A stretch of 64,000 nt of DNA from Aureliella sp046290675 (GTDB lineage: Bacteria; Planctomycetota; Planctomycetia; Pirellulales; Pirellulaceae), in NCBI GenBank assembly GCA_046290675.1, contig JBKAHA010000015.1:1-64000 (forward strand). Direction: 5' to 3'. A program made the translations under genes and the position numbers. Of the stretch, positions 1-8,491 are shown in pieces (position 1 is the first letter of the stretch; every line of letters starts with the position of its first letter). The notes below the pieces were generated by a model. That model did no database searches. It was not told where the DNA came from and was given only the letters and a program-made list of their open reading frames with translations.

Positions 1-605
1 TATACAACACGCCGCGAGACATCTTTCTAGCCGCTCTGTTCCGGCCTACGGGTGGTATATTTGTTGCGATTGGGTTGCCATGTCCCTCCTGGTCGCTGGG
101 GCTCCCACCCTCCCTTCTTTCCTCGCCGAACTCGGATTGGGAGGGTTAGAAGTCGCGCGGGATACACACGTAGGCCGTACCAAGCAAACCGCGTGCGCGA
201 AGAGCTTTGGTCGAGTAGTGGTGGGTCGACACAAAGACCGCTTCAATTCGCCAATTTTGGTTTGCGACGTTACGGCATGGGATAACGCACTCGTTCAGGA
301 TGAAGCCGGAGCGGCGCGGCGGGTCGATACAACACGCCGCGAGATATATTCTGGCCGCTTTGTTCCGGCCTACAGGTGGTTAAACCGATGCTGCATAGGT
401 GCTACCAGGGAGGGAAATCCCCCTCTCCGCTCGCGTTACTCGCGACTCTCTCAGAGGGAGAGTGACACTCCGGCGGGATTCAACGAGTACTTGGTCAGGA
501 TGAAGCCGGAGCGGCGCGGCGGATCGGTGGAACGCGCTGAGGGGCATTTGTTTAGCCGCTCTGTTCCGGCCTACAGGTGGTAATGTGTAGCCTCGCCGGC
601 GGAAA
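1..605. repeat. Intergenic region with imperfect repeated blocks
   Basis: This stretch holds no convincing gene. Two block types recur. Block A contains GTTCCGGCCTAC followed by a GGTGGT-like end and occurs at about 38-58, 360-380 and 562-582. Block B begins AGGATGAAGCCGGAGCGGCG and occurs at about 298 and 498. A third element, ATACAACACGCCGCGAGA, occurs at about 2 and 329 just before block A, so the window probably opens inside another repeat unit. Between the blocks lies CCCTCTCCGCTCGCG, followed by CTCAGAGGGAGAG, which can fold back on itself. The open frames across it are rich in Arg, Pro and Ser and lack any family resemblance. This looks like a dispersed planctomycete intergenic repeat rather than coding DNA. 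Confidence 0.6.
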
Positions 606-1631
606 CTACTCCTGAATCTTGGGCTTGAGTAGCTCCTGGATTCGGTCTTCGTTCATGTTCTCAGGCGTGGCGCAATACTCACCAGTCGAGGTAAATGCTT
701 CCGCTGGCTTACCATTGATCGCATCGACCATGGTCATGACCGACTGGTAACCCATTTGTACCGGATCTTGCAAAACGATGCCTTGGCAGGAGCCATCTCC
801 AAGAGCTTCAATGAGGGCATCGCTTGGATCGAAAGCAATAAATTTTACTTTGCCGTTGAGCCCCGCATTCTTGAGTGCTTCGAGTGTTCCATTCGCGTTG
901 GGTTCGCAAACGGCGAAGATGCCGTTCAGTGTTTCGCCGTGGACTTGAAGCAGCTGGCCGACTTTTTCTTTGGCGGTTGTGGTATTGTCTCCGCCGAATT
1001 GATCTGAAGAGACGACAGTGATGTCGGGGAATGCTTTTAGTCCTTCTAGGAATCCTTCCTCTCGCTGCTCAGTGCTTTCACTACCGGCAAGATAACGCAA
1101 CAAGATGACGTTGCCTTTCTCGCCCATCGCGGCGGCCATCGTCTCCGCAGCCATCTTGCCGCCTTTGAAATTGTCGGTGGCAACGTAGCTGACGATCTCG
1201 GGGCCTTCGTCCAGACCACTGTCGAACACGACGACGGGGATACCTTCGTCGATAGATTCAGAGACGGCGTCGACTAGGCCACCTTTTTGATTCGGTGCAA
1301 GGATGATTCCGTCAACGCCAAGCGTGATCATACTCTTGACGACTTCAATTTGGCTGGCGGTATCGCTTTCCTTGACGGGACCTTTCCAAACGATCTCGAT
1401 GTTACCCAATTCTTGAGCTGCCTTCTCAGCGCCGTAGTGCACGGATTTCCAAAATTCATGGCTGGTGCCCTTGGGGATTACAGCCAGCTTCAGAGCGTCT
1501 CCGTCGGAGCCGTTCGCACTGCCTTGCGATGGATTGGACGGATCCGGACTACAGCCCATTACAGCGAAGATAGAAGCCAAGATCAGGGGCAGGTAGCTGG
1601 AGAATGAGATTCGATGTCGCATCGTTTTCAT
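606..1631 (-). CDS. Sugar-type ABC transporter substrate-binding lipoprotein
   Basis: The 341-residue product belongs to the periplasmic binding protein family 4 (RbsB-like), which binds sugars or related small ligands for ABC importers. Residues about 10-27 are a lipoprotein signal with lipobox AVMGC, so it is probably anchored at the outer face of the inner membrane. The mature part shows the usual two-lobed pattern: LAVIPKGTSHEFW near the start, GVDGIILAPN, then VATDNFKGG and IFAVCEPNANGTLEAL. Length fits the family. It begins with ATG at 1631, with a second ATG at 1622. The gene lies 86 bases downstream of the gamma-glutamyltransferase gene on the same strand. No ABC permease or ATPase is adjacent in the window, so its transporter partners are elsewhere or absent, and the ligand is unknown. 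Confidence 0.88.
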   Translation of the reverse strand: MKTMRHRISFSSYLPLILASIFAVMGCSPDPSNPSQGSANGSDGDALKLAVIPKGTSHEFWKSVHYGAEKAAQELGNIEIVWKGPVKESDTASQIEVVKSMITLGVDGIILAPNQKGGLVDAVSESIDEGIPVVVFDSGLDEGPEIVSYVATDNFKGGKMAAETMAAAMGEKGNVILLRYLAGSESTEQREEGFLEGLKAFPDITVVSSDQFGGDNTTTAKEKVGQLLQVHGETLNGIFAVCEPNANGTLEALKNAGLNGKVKFIAFDPSDALIEALGDGSCQGIVLQDPVQMGYQSVMTMVDAINGKPAEAFTSTGEYCATPENMNEDRIQELLKPKIQE

Positions 1632-1717
1632 CGTTTTGAAACTCAGTGAAGCGTTGGTGGGGATGGAAGTGTTGGGAGGGCAAGCATTCTAACGTATCGG
1701 CTGAAGTGAAGCGCGAA

Positions 1718-3499
1718 TCACCATGCCATCGCTGAAGAGGGAACGCGAGGGTCTGATGCTGAGACAATCTCATCGCCTTCGAACTGGAGCCCCTGCGAGA
1801 CAGCCGAAGATCGAATGACAGAAATCTCATGTCCGCGACGACTTAGTTCTTCGCGAACGCCTTCGTTGATTTTCTCTTCACAAACTGCACGGTCGGGTGA
1901 CCATTGGTGATGGCAACGAGGAGCCGCGATCGCAGCACCGATGTCTCTACCGAGATCGATGCAGCCGAGTACGACTTGCAACGAAGCCGTGATAATCTTG
2001 GGGCCACCGGCAGCACCACAGGACATGACTGGCCTTCCATCGCCATCCAGGACCAGCGTGGGACTCATACTCGAAAGCGGTCGCTTTCCGGGGGCGATTA
2101 AGTTGGCTTCTGATCCAATTAGCCCGAAGGCATTGCGCACCCCTGGAGCGATGCTGAAGTCGTCTAGCTCATTGTTCAGGACGACGCCCGTTCCAGGCAC
2201 GATCATCTTGCAGCCGAACGTTGTATTGACGGTCTGAGTTAGCGAGACGACGTTTCCGTCGCGATCGGCTGTGGTTAGGTGCGTTGTGTGACCACCGTTT
2301 CCAAATAGATCGATGTCGGCCCCCGGCGGCTGACCGTGACTTTCCACGGTCACGGCACGATCGAGATCGATATCTTCTGCTCGGTCTTTCAGATACCCCG
2401 AGTCTAAAAGCCCGCGCGGGACTTTTGCGAAATCGGAATCCCCCAGCCAATAAGCGCGATCGGCCATGGCTCGTTTCATGACTTCCAGCAACAAATGTCG
2501 ACCTCGCGCTTCGTCTTCCTTGAAGATGGCAGCGACGTCATAGGCGGAAAGCATGCCCAGCATCTGAGCAATGTGGATGCCTCCTGAGCTTGGCGGTGGG
2601 AATCCGAAGACCTTGTGTCCTCGGTAGTCTGATTGAATCGGCTGTCGTGCGACGCAGTTGTAGTTGGCAAAGTCATCCGCGGTGAGCATGCCGGCTTTGC
2701 TCTTCATGAAGCGTTCCGTACGTTCGGCAAATTCGCCATTGTAAAACCAGTCGATGCCGTGTTCGGCTAGCTGTGCAAACGTGTTAGCCAAATCGTTTTG
2801 AACCAGGCGATGGCCAGCCACCCAAGGCTGTCCACTGCTGTCGAGCAGGATCTTGGCCGAGGTTGGGAAACGCTTTAGAGTCTTCGCAACGCCGCGGAGT
2901 CGGGAGGCATAATTGGAGTCCAGAATGAAGCCGTCGCGAGCCACCGAAGCGGCACCAGCAAGGGCGTCACTCCAGTCGATTGCGCCGTGGGTGCGAACCA
3001 ATCGATCGAGTGCTGATAGGAGTCCTGGTACGCCTGCAGCCAACGGGCCGACCTGACTGAGTTGTGGGTTAGGTTTGCCGTCGCGGTAAAACATCTCAGG
3101 CGTGGCGGCGGCAGGAGCTTTCTCGCGTCCGTCGATCGCATGGACTTTCCCGCTACTGGTTCGGACGAGTGCGAGGCAACCACCGCCGATCCCTGAGTTG
3201 AATCCGTCGACGACCGAGAGCATGACCGAGGCTGCTGCGGCAGCGTCGATCGCGTTCCCACCTCGTTCGTATGCGGCCATGGCAGCTTGGCTAGCTAGTG
3301 GATGAACCGTGGCCACCACTCCATGCTTGCCACGCGCCACCGTCGTCGAACGTGTTGCGAGTCGAGATTCTTGAGCTCGAGTTGATGAAGACCATCCGTT
3401 TAACGCCGTCGCAGCGGTTGCGGACCCAAGCATCCAATGACGGCGATGGAGAGAGTGCGTCTTTTCCGGTGGAGGTACGTTGGTTTTGGTCGTGTTCAT
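1718..3499 (-). CDS. ggt: Gamma-glutamyltransferase, Tat-exported
   Basis: This gamma-glutamyltranspeptidase (593 residues from the ATG at 3499; a TTG at 3511 would add four) hydrolyses or transfers the gamma-glutamyl group of glutathione and related compounds outside the cytoplasm. The N-terminus has a twin-arginine-like signal, HRRHWMLGSATAATAL. The precursor is autocleaved before a nucleophilic Thr; the motif GGHTTHLTTADRDGNVVS places it in the expected TTH context, followed by the small-subunit motifs LNNELDDFS and PLSSMSPTLV. An arginine-containing substrate region is seen early in the large subunit (IDGREKAP). Length is typical. It is followed by a binding lipoprotein gene after 86 bases, possibly as one transcript, but a functional link is only inferred. 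Confidence 0.93.
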   Translation of the reverse strand: MNTTKTNVPPPEKTHSLHRRHWMLGSATAATALNGWSSSTRAQESRLATRSTTVARGKHGVVATVHPLASQAAMAAYERGGNAIDAAAAASVMLSVVDGFNSGIGGGCLALVRTSSGKVHAIDGREKAPAAATPEMFYRDGKPNPQLSQVGPLAAGVPGLLSALDRLVRTHGAIDWSDALAGAASVARDGFILDSNYASRLRGVAKTLKRFPTSAKILLDSSGQPWVAGHRLVQNDLANTFAQLAEHGIDWFYNGEFAERTERFMKSKAGMLTADDFANYNCVARQPIQSDYRGHKVFGFPPPSSGGIHIAQMLGMLSAYDVAAIFKEDEARGRHLLLEVMKRAMADRAYWLGDSDFAKVPRGLLDSGYLKDRAEDIDLDRAVTVESHGQPPGADIDLFGNGGHTTHLTTADRDGNVVSLTQTVNTTFGCKMIVPGTGVVLNNELDDFSIAPGVRNAFGLIGSEANLIAPGKRPLSSMSPTLVLDGDGRPVMSCGAAGGPKIITASLQVVLGCIDLGRDIGAAIAAPRCHHQWSPDRAVCEEKINEGVREELSRRGHEISVIRSSAVSQGLQFEGDEIVSASDPRVPSSAMAW

Positions 3500-3826
3500 T
3501 GGGTCTGGCAAGTCGCATTAAGCAAAGTGAATGATCGGCGTTGGGACATTGCGGCCAAGGCAGATGAATCAAAGCGGGAATCCGGCTTGGTCTTGCGCGC
3601 AAACACACAGACTTTCCAAATTCGCAGGGAGGTCGGGAAGAACCGGGCTAGATTCTGATAGGGACCACACCGGAGTTGAGTCTCACCCGAGCCAACGATT
3701 AGAGTTGTTGGTGCTTCGACGAAGAAGCGCAAGTGTTATTCTAACTCTTGCGTGGCGGTGAATGCGAAGTGCCTTAGCTTTTGCAGCTTTTGTCGGAGGG
3801 CATCACTAATTGACTACGCATCGATC
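3500..3826. other. Intergenic region upstream of ggt
   Basis: About 330 bases separate the kinase stop from the ggt start, both on the minus strand. Small open frames are shadows without family features. The region should contain the ggt promoter, but I see no clear -35/-10 pair and no T-tailed hairpin. Confidence 0.4.
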
Positions 3827-6430
3827 CTAGGAATCCCCGATCGATCTTAGCTCGACATCTAAGTCGTTAAAGCGGAACTCCAAATCTACTTCCTTCGATT
3901 CAAGTTTGTAGAGGTCGTCGCCGGTCCGTAGGCTAACTTGAGTAACGCCTCTCGGAATTGGCCCAATAGTTTGCGTATAGACGTGGATTTGGTGTATCTG
4001 GGTTTCTCCCTTCTCATCCGTAACCGAAAGCGTAAAGGGTTCCTGCAGTGATGCGTTGTCATAGCGAGTGCCTGTGTTACTGACTCGGACGGTCAAGTAA
4101 CCATAATTGGCCCTCGCATCGTAGGCTGACATGCTCGTCATGAAGATGATAGCTAGTGCGAGTGTGGCAACCGACATACCAAACCATAGCAGCAAGCGCT
4201 TTTGGGTTTGCAGATTCCTCGCTATCCATAGACCGGTCGCACCCGCTAAGCCGAATAGAGCGACGCCAAATAGGCTGCTTGCTAAATAGGCAATAGGCCC
4301 GAAGTTCAGCGAGGGACGGGCCATTGCCAAAGCCATCGCGAGGACCGCAGTGATGACAAGAGCGTGCAGAATGGTGAACTTTTCCATCTTGAACCGAGCG
4401 GTTTGATTTGACTCTTTGAATAGTACCCATAAACCAACGGGAACAGCGCAAAATACATAAGCGAGGACGACCCAGACAACGCCCCATGAAACCAACGCGG
4501 ATGTCGGAGTATTACCGCCGGCGGTTGCGTAACTCGCGAGAGAAAAAGCAATCATAAAAGTCACTACTGGCGCCGAAACGACGAACGCTTTGGTGAGCCA
4601 ATGACGCTCAGATAACAAGCAGAGGACAGTCGCCAGACTACCGATCATGAGGAGGATTGGTAGCATCACGAAGGCCGATTCACGATCAACGGCGACGACA
4701 GGACCGGAAAGGGCGATGACAAACAACTGGACGCCAAGCAAAGGAATGACGACAGCGTCATCCAACAACGAGATTGGCTTAATTTCAAGCTCGGGGAATC
4801 TCCAAAGTTGTTGAATTAGGACGGCCCCGCAAGGCACGGCAATAGACGCATATGCCAGGATCATGGCACAAATGGGGAGCCAATCCGGCGCGTTCAAACC
4901 GAATACCGCGATCGCGGCAAAGATGAAAATGGTGGCCACACAGGACGAGAGACCGAACAGGATGAATCGCTTGGGAAGCTCCGCGATCCAAGCTAGGGCA
5001 GCGATTGAACCACCGAAGAAAATCCCCACCAGCGGACCGGAGAGAAAGATCGTGCCGACCTCAAAAAAAGCCGCGACCGTTGCGAGTGCGATTGCTACAG
5101 TCTGCACGACGGTAAGAACCAACGTCAGCTGCTGAGCAGAACTCGCGGAGGGTAGCCAGCCTTTGACTTTCTCTAGGTCGAACCTCGAAGGATGTAGCCG
5201 TTCGGCGTAGGGCTGCAGCTGTTTCGCGAACCGTTTGGTGTGTTCGACGATGCGCGGCATATCGCGTTTGCCGGATTGCCAGTCGGCTAGACAGCTTCGC
5301 AGTAGTGATTCAACCTCTTCCGCTGACTGGAAACGCTTCTCAGGTTTCTTCTCAAGCAGCCGATTCACGATGTTGGCTAGCCAACGAGGAATATCTGGGT
5401 TGAGTTCGGTGATGGCTTTGGGGCGATCATCGCAGACTCGTTTGAGTGTGGCGATGGTCGAGTCGGCCCGAAACGGTGCGACCCCTGTGCACATGGTGTA
5501 AAGCACGGAACCCAGGCTAAACAAATCGCTGCGTTCATCGATGGATTGTCCCAATCCTTGTTCTGGCGACATGTATTGGGGCGTTCCAGCAATCGTGCCC
5601 GTTTGTGTCATGCCGATATCGTCGACCGCACGTGCGAGGCCAAAATCGGTGAGCTTGACGCGTTTGACACCGTTCTCGAGCAGAATATTGGCGGGCTTAA
5701 TATCGCGATGGACCAGGCCTTGTTGATGGGCGGCATTGAGACCGGATGCGATTTGCATACCGATGCGCAAAATCTCATTGATCTCGAGCAAGCCTTGTTC
5801 TTCGATCCGCTCTCCAAGAGACTGTCCCTCGACGAATTCCATGACCAGGAACGGTGGCCGGGATTCTTCTTCGATCGCGTGCAGCGTCACGACATGATCG
5901 TGAACAACCGCGGCTGCGGCCTGAGCTTCGCGCGAGAATCTTCTGACGGCCATTTTGTTCTGGGCTAATTCGGGTGCCATGACTTTAATGGCAACGACGC
6001 GGTTAAGCTTGGTGTCAAACGCGCGAAAGACGATCCCAAACGCGCCTCGACCGACGACGCCAATAATTTCGTAGTGACCTAGTGCTCCCAAGCAACCAGA
6101 TTTGTCGCTCTCATCCAGGAATTCAAAGTCGTATTCCTTTTCGTCGAAGTCATCGATCTCATCGGCGATCAAGGTGAGGGCCAATCGCGGTGCTGGGGAC
6201 TCCAGAAACTCGCCGGCCTCGAGATGGGATTGAAGCAGACTTTGAATCCGCGACCGCAATGCTTCATCTTCGCCACATGCCGTGGTCAGGAAAGATTCGC
6301 GTTGCTCTTGAGGCATGTCGAGAGCGGCAGAGAAAAGCTCACGTTCGCGTGGGTTCGGCGACTCGTCGCTATCGCCGCGATCATTTTCAGGTTCAACATT
6401 CATGGGCGGTCTCGGAAGTAATTCCGACAT
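3827..6430 (-). CDS. Membrane Ser/Thr protein kinase with polytopic C-terminus
   Basis: The 867-residue product is a Hanks-type kinase. Residues 1-110 form an acidic N-terminal region common in planctomycete kinases. The kinase domain (about 115-390) has a glycine loop GRGAFG, VAIKVM with the ATP-binding Lys, HRDIKPANIL, DFGLAR and TPQYMSPEQ. From about residue 430 there are roughly ten or more hydrophobic segments up to residue 770, then a short soluble tail, so the kinase faces the cytoplasm on a large membrane anchor. It lies 207 bases downstream of the sigma factor gene on the same strand. Such sigma/kinase pairs recur in Planctomycetes, where the kinase is thought to control the sigma factor; that role here is inferred. 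Confidence 0.92.
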   Translation of the reverse strand: MSELLPRPPMNVEPENDRGDSDESPNPRERELFSAALDMPQEQRESFLTTACGEDEALRSRIQSLLQSHLEAGEFLESPAPRLALTLIADEIDDFDEKEYDFEFLDESDKSGCLGALGHYEIIGVVGRGAFGIVFRAFDTKLNRVVAIKVMAPELAQNKMAVRRFSREAQAAAAVVHDHVVTLHAIEEESRPPFLVMEFVEGQSLGERIEEQGLLEINEILRIGMQIASGLNAAHQQGLVHRDIKPANILLENGVKRVKLTDFGLARAVDDIGMTQTGTIAGTPQYMSPEQGLGQSIDERSDLFSLGSVLYTMCTGVAPFRADSTIATLKRVCDDRPKAITELNPDIPRWLANIVNRLLEKKPEKRFQSAEEVESLLRSCLADWQSGKRDMPRIVEHTKRFAKQLQPYAERLHPSRFDLEKVKGWLPSASSAQQLTLVLTVVQTVAIALATVAAFFEVGTIFLSGPLVGIFFGGSIAALAWIAELPKRFILFGLSSCVATIFIFAAIAVFGLNAPDWLPICAMILAYASIAVPCGAVLIQQLWRFPELEIKPISLLDDAVVIPLLGVQLFVIALSGPVVAVDRESAFVMLPILLMIGSLATVLCLLSERHWLTKAFVVSAPVVTFMIAFSLASYATAGGNTPTSALVSWGVVWVVLAYVFCAVPVGLWVLFKESNQTARFKMEKFTILHALVITAVLAMALAMARPSLNFGPIAYLASSLFGVALFGLAGATGLWIARNLQTQKRLLLWFGMSVATLALAIIFMTSMSAYDARANYGYLTVRVSNTGTRYDNASLQEPFTLSVTDEKGETQIHQIHVYTQTIGPIPRGVTQVSLRTGDDLYKLESKEVDLEFRFNDLDVELRSIGDS

Positions 6431-6637
6431 GGATTGGAGCTTTCTTCGCGGTCAAAGGGGTGTCGCTAGAGTGCCCGTTCATCGCCCACTGGCCACCAAC
6501 CGCTCTAAGTTAGTGGATTACGCGGCCTAAACGTTCTTTGGCGAACGGACTGCTCGTTGGCGAACAGAAACACGCTCTATGGACCAATGCGCACTCTGCT
6601 GGGAGGCCCCGCCAAAAAAGAATTGAAAAAGCTCGAA

Positions 6638-7195
6638 TTACTTCAGTCGTTCGTAGAGCCAGGCTTTGGCATAAGCCCAAACCCGCTCCGCGGAACGCTG
6701 TGACAACCCCAGGACTTCAGCTGCTTGTGCGACGGTAAGACCGGTAAAGAAGCGCAACTTGACGAGCGAAGCAGCCTGGGAATCATGCGACTCCAGCCTT
6801 TCTAATGCTTCGTCCAGATCAAGTAGAGGCACGTCGTCTTCAGGGGCTGGGGATTGGTCTAGGTCGACACTAGCTTGCTGGAGCTGTCCACCGCGTTTGA
6901 GCGCGTTCTTTCTTCGGGCATTGTCAATCAGGATACGACGCATGGCTTCGGCAGCAGCCGCGAAGAAATGATGTCGAGAGTCCCAAGACTCATGGCCCTG
7001 GTTGCTGGTGAGTTTCAAATACGCTTCGTGGACCAGGGCGGTCGCTTGCAGAGTCTGCCCAGGTTTCTCGTGCCGCAGTCTCGCAGCGGCTAGGTCGCGA
7101 AGCTCGTTGTAAAGCAGCGTGAGCAGACGATCCGACGCACCCGGTTTGCCGGCTTGAACCTGAATCAGAACTTGAGTTACGTCGCTAGCATCCAT
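6638..7195 (-). CDS. ECF-family RNA polymerase sigma factor
   Basis: The 185-residue product matches the ECF-like sigma family PF07638, abundant in Planctomycetes. Region 2 covers about residues 1-90, including ALVHEAYLKL and the signature AMRRILIDNARRKNALKRGG. Region 4 is near the C-terminus, with LRFFTGLTVAQAAEVLGLSQ followed by RSAERVWAYAKAWL, the DNA-binding helix-turn-helix for the -35 element. It probably redirects RNA polymerase to a small regulon. No anti-sigma factor gene is next to it; the adjacent membrane Ser/Thr kinase is the likely regulator. The ATG at 7195 gives a full-length protein, and an exported methyltransferase is transcribed divergently from the same 280-base gap. Confidence 0.93.
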   Translation of the reverse strand: MDASDVTQVLIQVQAGKPGASDRLLTLLYNELRDLAAARLRHEKPGQTLQATALVHEAYLKLTSNQGHESWDSRHHFFAAAAEAMRRILIDNARRKNALKRGGQLQQASVDLDQSPAPEDDVPLLDLDEALERLESHDSQAASLVKLRFFTGLTVAQAAEVLGLSQRSAERVWAYAKAWLYERLK

Positions 7196-7475
7196 GGAAC
7201 TCAGTATAACTCAATGTATTGCGACACGACGTATTGTGAGACTACACAAAATGGGTGTCTACACTTCCAGCCTCGATGTTGCGACAAACAGAGGCACCCT
7301 GTACGCAGGGTCGTCGTAGCTCGCTCCGATACTTGCCGCCACTCTCGGCGACGGTGTGTACGGGTCCTGCCGTCGGAAAGAGACCCCAATTCGAAATGCG
7401 GGGGAAGCTGTTTCAGTTACTATATCGGGTTACTACCGCATATCGCCCACCAACGAAAACTAGGATTTGTCATCG

Positions 7476-8264
7476 ATGAATAATTCGAATGAGCTTCAAA
7501 GGCGGACCGCCGTTCTTGTTTTTTGCAGAATTGCATCGGTGGTCTTTGCTTTTCTATGTTGTACGTCGCCGTTGATTGTGATGGCCCAAGAGCAGGATCA
7601 GCCGGTTGCCAAGAATAAGGCTGAAGCGGGTAAACGGCCAGAGAATTTACCATCTGGCATTAACGATAGTTTTCTCGACCCCGACATGAATGTCGAAGAC
7701 TTCATTGCAAGGTTCGAGATTGAGAGTCGTGAAGTCTTTGCATGCCGCGAGCAGATTCTAGCTGCGATTCAGCTCGAGAAAGGCATGGATGTTGCGGACA
7801 TTGGTTCGGGAACGGGCCTTTATCTCAAAGCTCTGTCAACGAGTGTTGGTGAGAAGGGCAAGGTGTATGCCGTGGACATTTCGCCGAATTTCATCAAGCA
7901 CCTCCGCCAACGCACCAAGGACGAAAATCTGGAGAACGTCGATGTCGTTCTATGTTCGGAGCGCGATGCCAATCTGAAACCCGATTCCATTGACCGGGCA
8001 TTCATCTGCGACGTCTACCACCACTTTGAGTATCCCAACGCTTCGATGAAGTCGATTTTGCGTGCGATGCGAAAGGGCGGGAAATTGGTCGTCGTCGACT
8101 TTGATCGTATTCCGGGCAAAAGTCGCGATTGGTTACTCGGACATATCCGGGCTCCGAAAGAAGTCTTCAGGCAAGAGATCATCGACGCGGGTTTCACTTT
8201 TGACGGGGAAATCAAAGTCGAGGGCTTCGAAGAAAACTACTTGCTTCGATTCACGAAGAAGTAA
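7476..8264 (+). CDS. Exported class I SAM-dependent methyltransferase
   Basis: The product (262 residues from the ATG at 7476) has an N-terminal hydrophobic signal segment at about residues 12-38 ending near VMAQEQ. A class I Rossmann methyltransferase domain follows, with motif I VADIGSGTGLYLKAL, an acidic residue in VYAVDISPNF that binds the SAM ribose, and IDRAFICDVYHHFEYP. It resembles the Methyltransf_11/UbiE-like group; the substrate is unknown. The TTG at 7467 is an alternative start, but TAGGA is better spaced for the ATG. A signal peptide on a SAM enzyme is unusual because SAM is cytoplasmic, although such proteins recur in Planctomycetes. Confidence 0.85.
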   Translation: MNNSNELQRRTAVLVFCRIASVVFAFLCCTSPLIVMAQEQDQPVAKNKAEAGKRPENLPSGINDSFLDPDMNVEDFIARFEIESREVFACREQILAAIQLEKGMDVADIGSGTGLYLKALSTSVGEKGKVYAVDISPNFIKHLRQRTKDENLENVDVVLCSERDANLKPDSIDRAFICDVYHHFEYPNASMKSILRAMRKGGKLVVVDFDRIPGKSRDWLLGHIRAPKEVFRQEIIDAGFTFDGEIKVEGFEENYLLRFTKK

Positions 8265-8491
8265 GCGTCTTGGTCCGCCGGAGGTCAACTCTTGTACTCA
8301 GTCAACACTCGCGCACCCGCAAAACATTGAGATTGTGTGATCCTTTCGCAAAAGTTTAGCGATCAGCCCATCTGGGAGCTGGGCAGAGGAATAACAAGCT
8401 ACTAGAACACCCACGCGACGCTTTCGAAAGTTTGATTTTGCGAGTCGATTGATCCTAGTGAAGGGCGTTTTGCGACGCATTGAGGTGAGCC

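Noticed and set aside
80..583. A 167-residue plus-strand open frame over the repeats.
   Set aside because: It reads through the repeat blocks, is Arg-rich, and repeats its own sequence only because the DNA repeats. No ribosome-binding site or family.
6608..6637. A possible terminator after the sigma factor gene (A-rich run CCAAAAAAGAATTGAAAAAG).
   Set aside because: On the minus strand T runs are present, but no stem precedes them.
8370..8390. GCCCA/TGGGC hairpin before the PQQ-propeller gene.
   Set aside because: Only five pairs with a large loop and no T run; too weak to call a terminator or riboswitch.
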